Shown here: piece after piece, positions 18,110 to 20,296 of the stretch
How positions within the stretch are numbered: the first letter of the stretch is position 1
Layout of the letters: every line of letters begins with the position of its first letter
Assembly: GCA_900404475.1 (NCBI GenBank)
Contig: OUQQ01000359.1
Coordinates: 1-20,296 of the forward strand
Direction of reading: 5' to 3'
DNA length: 20,296 nucleotides
Source of the DNA: Spongospora subterranea
Lineage: Eukaryota > Endomyxa > Phytomyxea > Plasmodiophorida > Plasmodiophoridae
Notes under the pieces: generated by a model
Told to the model about the DNA's origin: nothing
Database searches by the model: none
Seen by the model: the letters and a program-made list of their open reading frames with translations, nothing else
Translations under genes and position numbers: made by a program

Positions 18110-19962
18110 TTTTTGCTTGAGCGATATGTTCAGTGGACGAATAATCGTTCAAATTGTTGGTTGGTGGTGGCGCCCCAGGTTCGGGTCGTCGCCTCCAATG
18201 CCACAGAGTTTATCATTTTCCTTTGTCTATGGATGTTTTTCATAAATTGTTTGCCCCTGACGATGCCCACGACCTTCACCCCGCAAAACGCGAATATAAT
18301 CGACCGCCAAACGATAATCTAGACCTCACCAGCGCTGCCAAAACGGAATGTCGTGTTGTTGAAAAACAAGAAATGGATTTCAGTTTGATCTGATACACAA
18401 TGGTCTGTGGTGAAAAGGGACTCTTTCATGTGTTATCTTGATCATGATAACCAACTATTGTTTGTGGGGCAACGGGTTCAGCAATCCGTCGAAAATCAAA
18501 CATACAGTAAACACAGCACACCTGATCGGCTGAAATTCCCTGATTTGTACACCATATACCATTGGTGTTCGTGATCGATATCACAACGTTCGGTGTCGAA
18601 CAGCTCCCTCTTATATCTATCATTCTTTGACTAGGCCACATTTGAAAACGCACTATGGGATGTTTTCAATACCTGCAATGATTGATGAAGTTCATAGATC
18701 AGTTTTGCCCCGGATTGTGATCGTTCCATCGTATCCGTATCGGGGTGTTATTGGTAAGCGAGCGACGCCATGTTTACCGGTTGTTCCATGTGTGGTAGTT
18801 GCGCCATCAATAGTCAAACGAGTATTTATCTTTGACAAGATGAGAACATGACCAATGCCGATTGACAGTGTGTTAGCATAATTTAGTTGGCCCCTCGACC
18901 ACACTACCTTGGCCATCTTCCAGACGTCATAATGTATTGCACAGTTATCTACTGTATCAGGATCGCGCCATGAAACTGTCTTTTGTTTGAGATGACACGG
19001 TCTTGTTTGTATTCACCGAATTCAAGGACCTTAGGCTTGCCAGCTATTCCCTCATGGACAAATTATAATATGGTGGCGCCTGCCTTTGAATGGGTCAAAA
19101 ATACTGCCAAACAGGCCATCGGGAGTTGTTGTTCTTTGGTAGTTAAAAAATTGTTGCGAGTATGCCCATTGTAGACTAAACCTGGCAGATTTTCGGGGTA
19201 GAATTTTTGCTCAGAACATCTAGGGCTGGTTCTCAGATGTATTGACGATTCCATCAATGAACGTTTAAACACACTTCAGTGCTGCTCCGGCGGCATAGAT
19301 GGCGGATGTGTATTGCGACAGACGCTTCTCTATCAGTTGATTGAAAATATAATATCCTTGTGTTAGACCCGGATCAATCAAAACTACGAGCTATTATTCT
19401 TGAGATGGACGCGATAGACCTGTCAAATTTTGCCATAGGAAGCCAGTCGTAAAGGCTCAGCCAAACCGCGACACACCAATTGCTAATGCCTCAACGCGTT
19501 CGAATCTGCTTCCGATTGTTCTGACAATGTATTCCGGTAGTCGGAATCCACTTGACAGCAGCGTCGATTGTTGAGCTGTAGAGTGAAATCGTAGCAAAGA
19601 AGTGTTATCGTCTAGACCCACATGGAATCTTTCCGATGACGGAATAGGAAGATTCAAGGGCGTTCGAAACAGTTTGTTTCGAAATGACTACCCGCCATTA
19701 TTTGCTCTCATAAACAGATTGAACCAAACATGGCAGGTTGAATGTCCGTCTTTGCCTAAGACGTGGGATTCGATAAGCAGTCAAGCGTTATGCAGCATAA
19801 TGTTGAAATCACAGCAGGAAAGTTGAATAGGTAGGTGAGGAGAATCGGGTATTGGAACCCTGGTGTATGACACATAAAATCGTTTGTCTCATCCTTAACT
19901 CTGAACTCATCCTTGCCCCGTTGGCGAACCGCGCTCTGTTGCGCCATCCAAATTATTCCCCA
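18110..19962. other. Long unassigned region with scattered open frames
   Basis: Frames of 60-80 codons occur on both strands (for example - 18653-18426, - 18916-18692, - 19272-19063, - 19657-19457, + 18154-18393). None carries a domain I can name. Several - pieces look protein-like (YIFNQLIEKRLSQYTSAIYA near 19350-19290, LPEYIVRTIGSRFERVEAL near 19538-19482) but stops and frame changes separate them, which suits an old pseudogene or transposon on -. No tRNA or rRNA was seen. The last ~130 nt must include the promoter of the right-edge gene. Confidence 0.35.
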
Positions 19963-20296
19963 ATGCGTGTCCTCAATTTGTTGGGTTTGCTGCTGCTTAT
20001 GGCGACCGGCTCAGCTCTGGCCAATGCTGCCGAAGAAATCGCCTCCTCGACTTTCTCGGTATGGATGGCGGAATGTCGCTCCAAATAATTGCCTAAATTC
20101 TGAGATCATTGGTCCTTGCAGGACGCCATGTCGCAATCGCAGGAGTGGACAATGTTCGACGACGAGACCCAAGAATTACGCTTTCCAGTATTTGAATATT
20201 CGGCATTGGAGTCACATTGGCTACAAGGCAATGCCTTGTTGGAGGTTGACTGTTCCAATATCAATCGTGTCGACCAGTTTGGTGAAATTTCTTCGT
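19963..20296 (+). CDS. Secreted or membrane protein, 3' end outside window (two exons visible)
   Basis: The start at 19963 gives MRVLNLLGLLLLMATGSALA, a textbook signal peptide with a likely cleavage after Ala20-Asn21-Ala22. Exon 1 ends at 20058 (...SSTFS). A 63-nt GT...TTGCAG intron (20059-20121, phase 0) precedes exon 2, which is open to the window edge: DAMSQSQEWTMFDDET, RFPVFEYSALESHWL, ALLEVDCSNINRVDQFGE. Without the splice the first frame stops at 20088. An upstream in-frame Met at 19852 is open too, but the ATG at 19963 gives the clean signal peptide. The visible mature part (about 75 residues, acidic, one Cys) does not identify a family to me. Confidence 0.7.

Noticed and set aside
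19290..19350. Hexokinase-, malate dehydrogenase- or Hsp70-like look of the YTSAIYAAGAA stretch on -
   Set aside because: Flanking sequence does not continue any of these families in the right order.
19490..19510. TTCGAAT T-loop-like sequence suggesting a tRNA
   Set aside because: The flanking bases do not form a T-stem and no acceptor or anticodon arm can be drawn.
1..20296. CRISPR arrays, rRNA genes, phage or bacterial operons
   Set aside because: No regularly spaced short repeats, no rRNA-like sequence, and gene structure is intron-containing throughout.

Overview
The window looks like nuclear DNA of a eukaryote. At least six GT...AG introns of roughly 50-200 nt can be placed from protein continuity, no bacterial-type operon signals are seen, and the gene families are eukaryotic (mitochondrial ribosomal protein with a presequence, a HCNGP/SAP30BP nuclear protein, a CASTOR-like ACT protein). 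A KDZ DNA transposon relic, chromodomain-bearing Ty3/gypsy elements and short introns together make an early-diverging fungus or fungal relative my best guess. This is inference; other protists are not excluded.

Layout. (1) 1-1745: a Ty3/gypsy retrotransposon on + (RT, RNase H, integrase), cut by the left edge and carrying several frame breaks. (2) 2170-4046: a degenerate KDZ-type transposase on -, with a CxC6-like cysteine cluster and the DNAC / VDRFH / AETTN landmarks, headed by an N-terminal remnant that lies within a set of three ~130-150 nt repeats (3870-4390) and a hairpin. (3) 4978-5697: a large imperfect inverted repeat of unknown origin. (4) 6151-12514: a gene island, all on +. It holds a four-exon CASTOR-like ACT-domain protein, a two-exon SAP30BP/HCNGP homologue, a two-exon mitochondrial bL12 with an 11-nt first exon, a MidA-like SAM methyltransferase fused to TPRs, and a possible small secreted protein. 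(5) 12515-17380: decayed sequence dominated by two copies of a second chromodomain Ty3/gypsy family arranged head to head (left on -, right on +, junction near 15050), plus a third integrase fragment on -. The two main copies have lost different parts. (6) 17381-20296: mostly unassigned, with a possible two-exon gene on - (18109 to 17724) and, at the right edge, the first two exons of a secreted or membrane protein with a clear signal peptide.

The island genes are unrelated housekeeping or regulatory functions in a shared orientation and I see no common pathway, although two concern nutrient signalling or mitochondria. Both flanks are transposon graveyards. The most notable points are the gene models hidden by introns (CASTOR-like, bL12, MidA-TPR), the KDZ relic, and the nested inverted arrangement of chromovirus copies. 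I did not find a convincing wholly new system.
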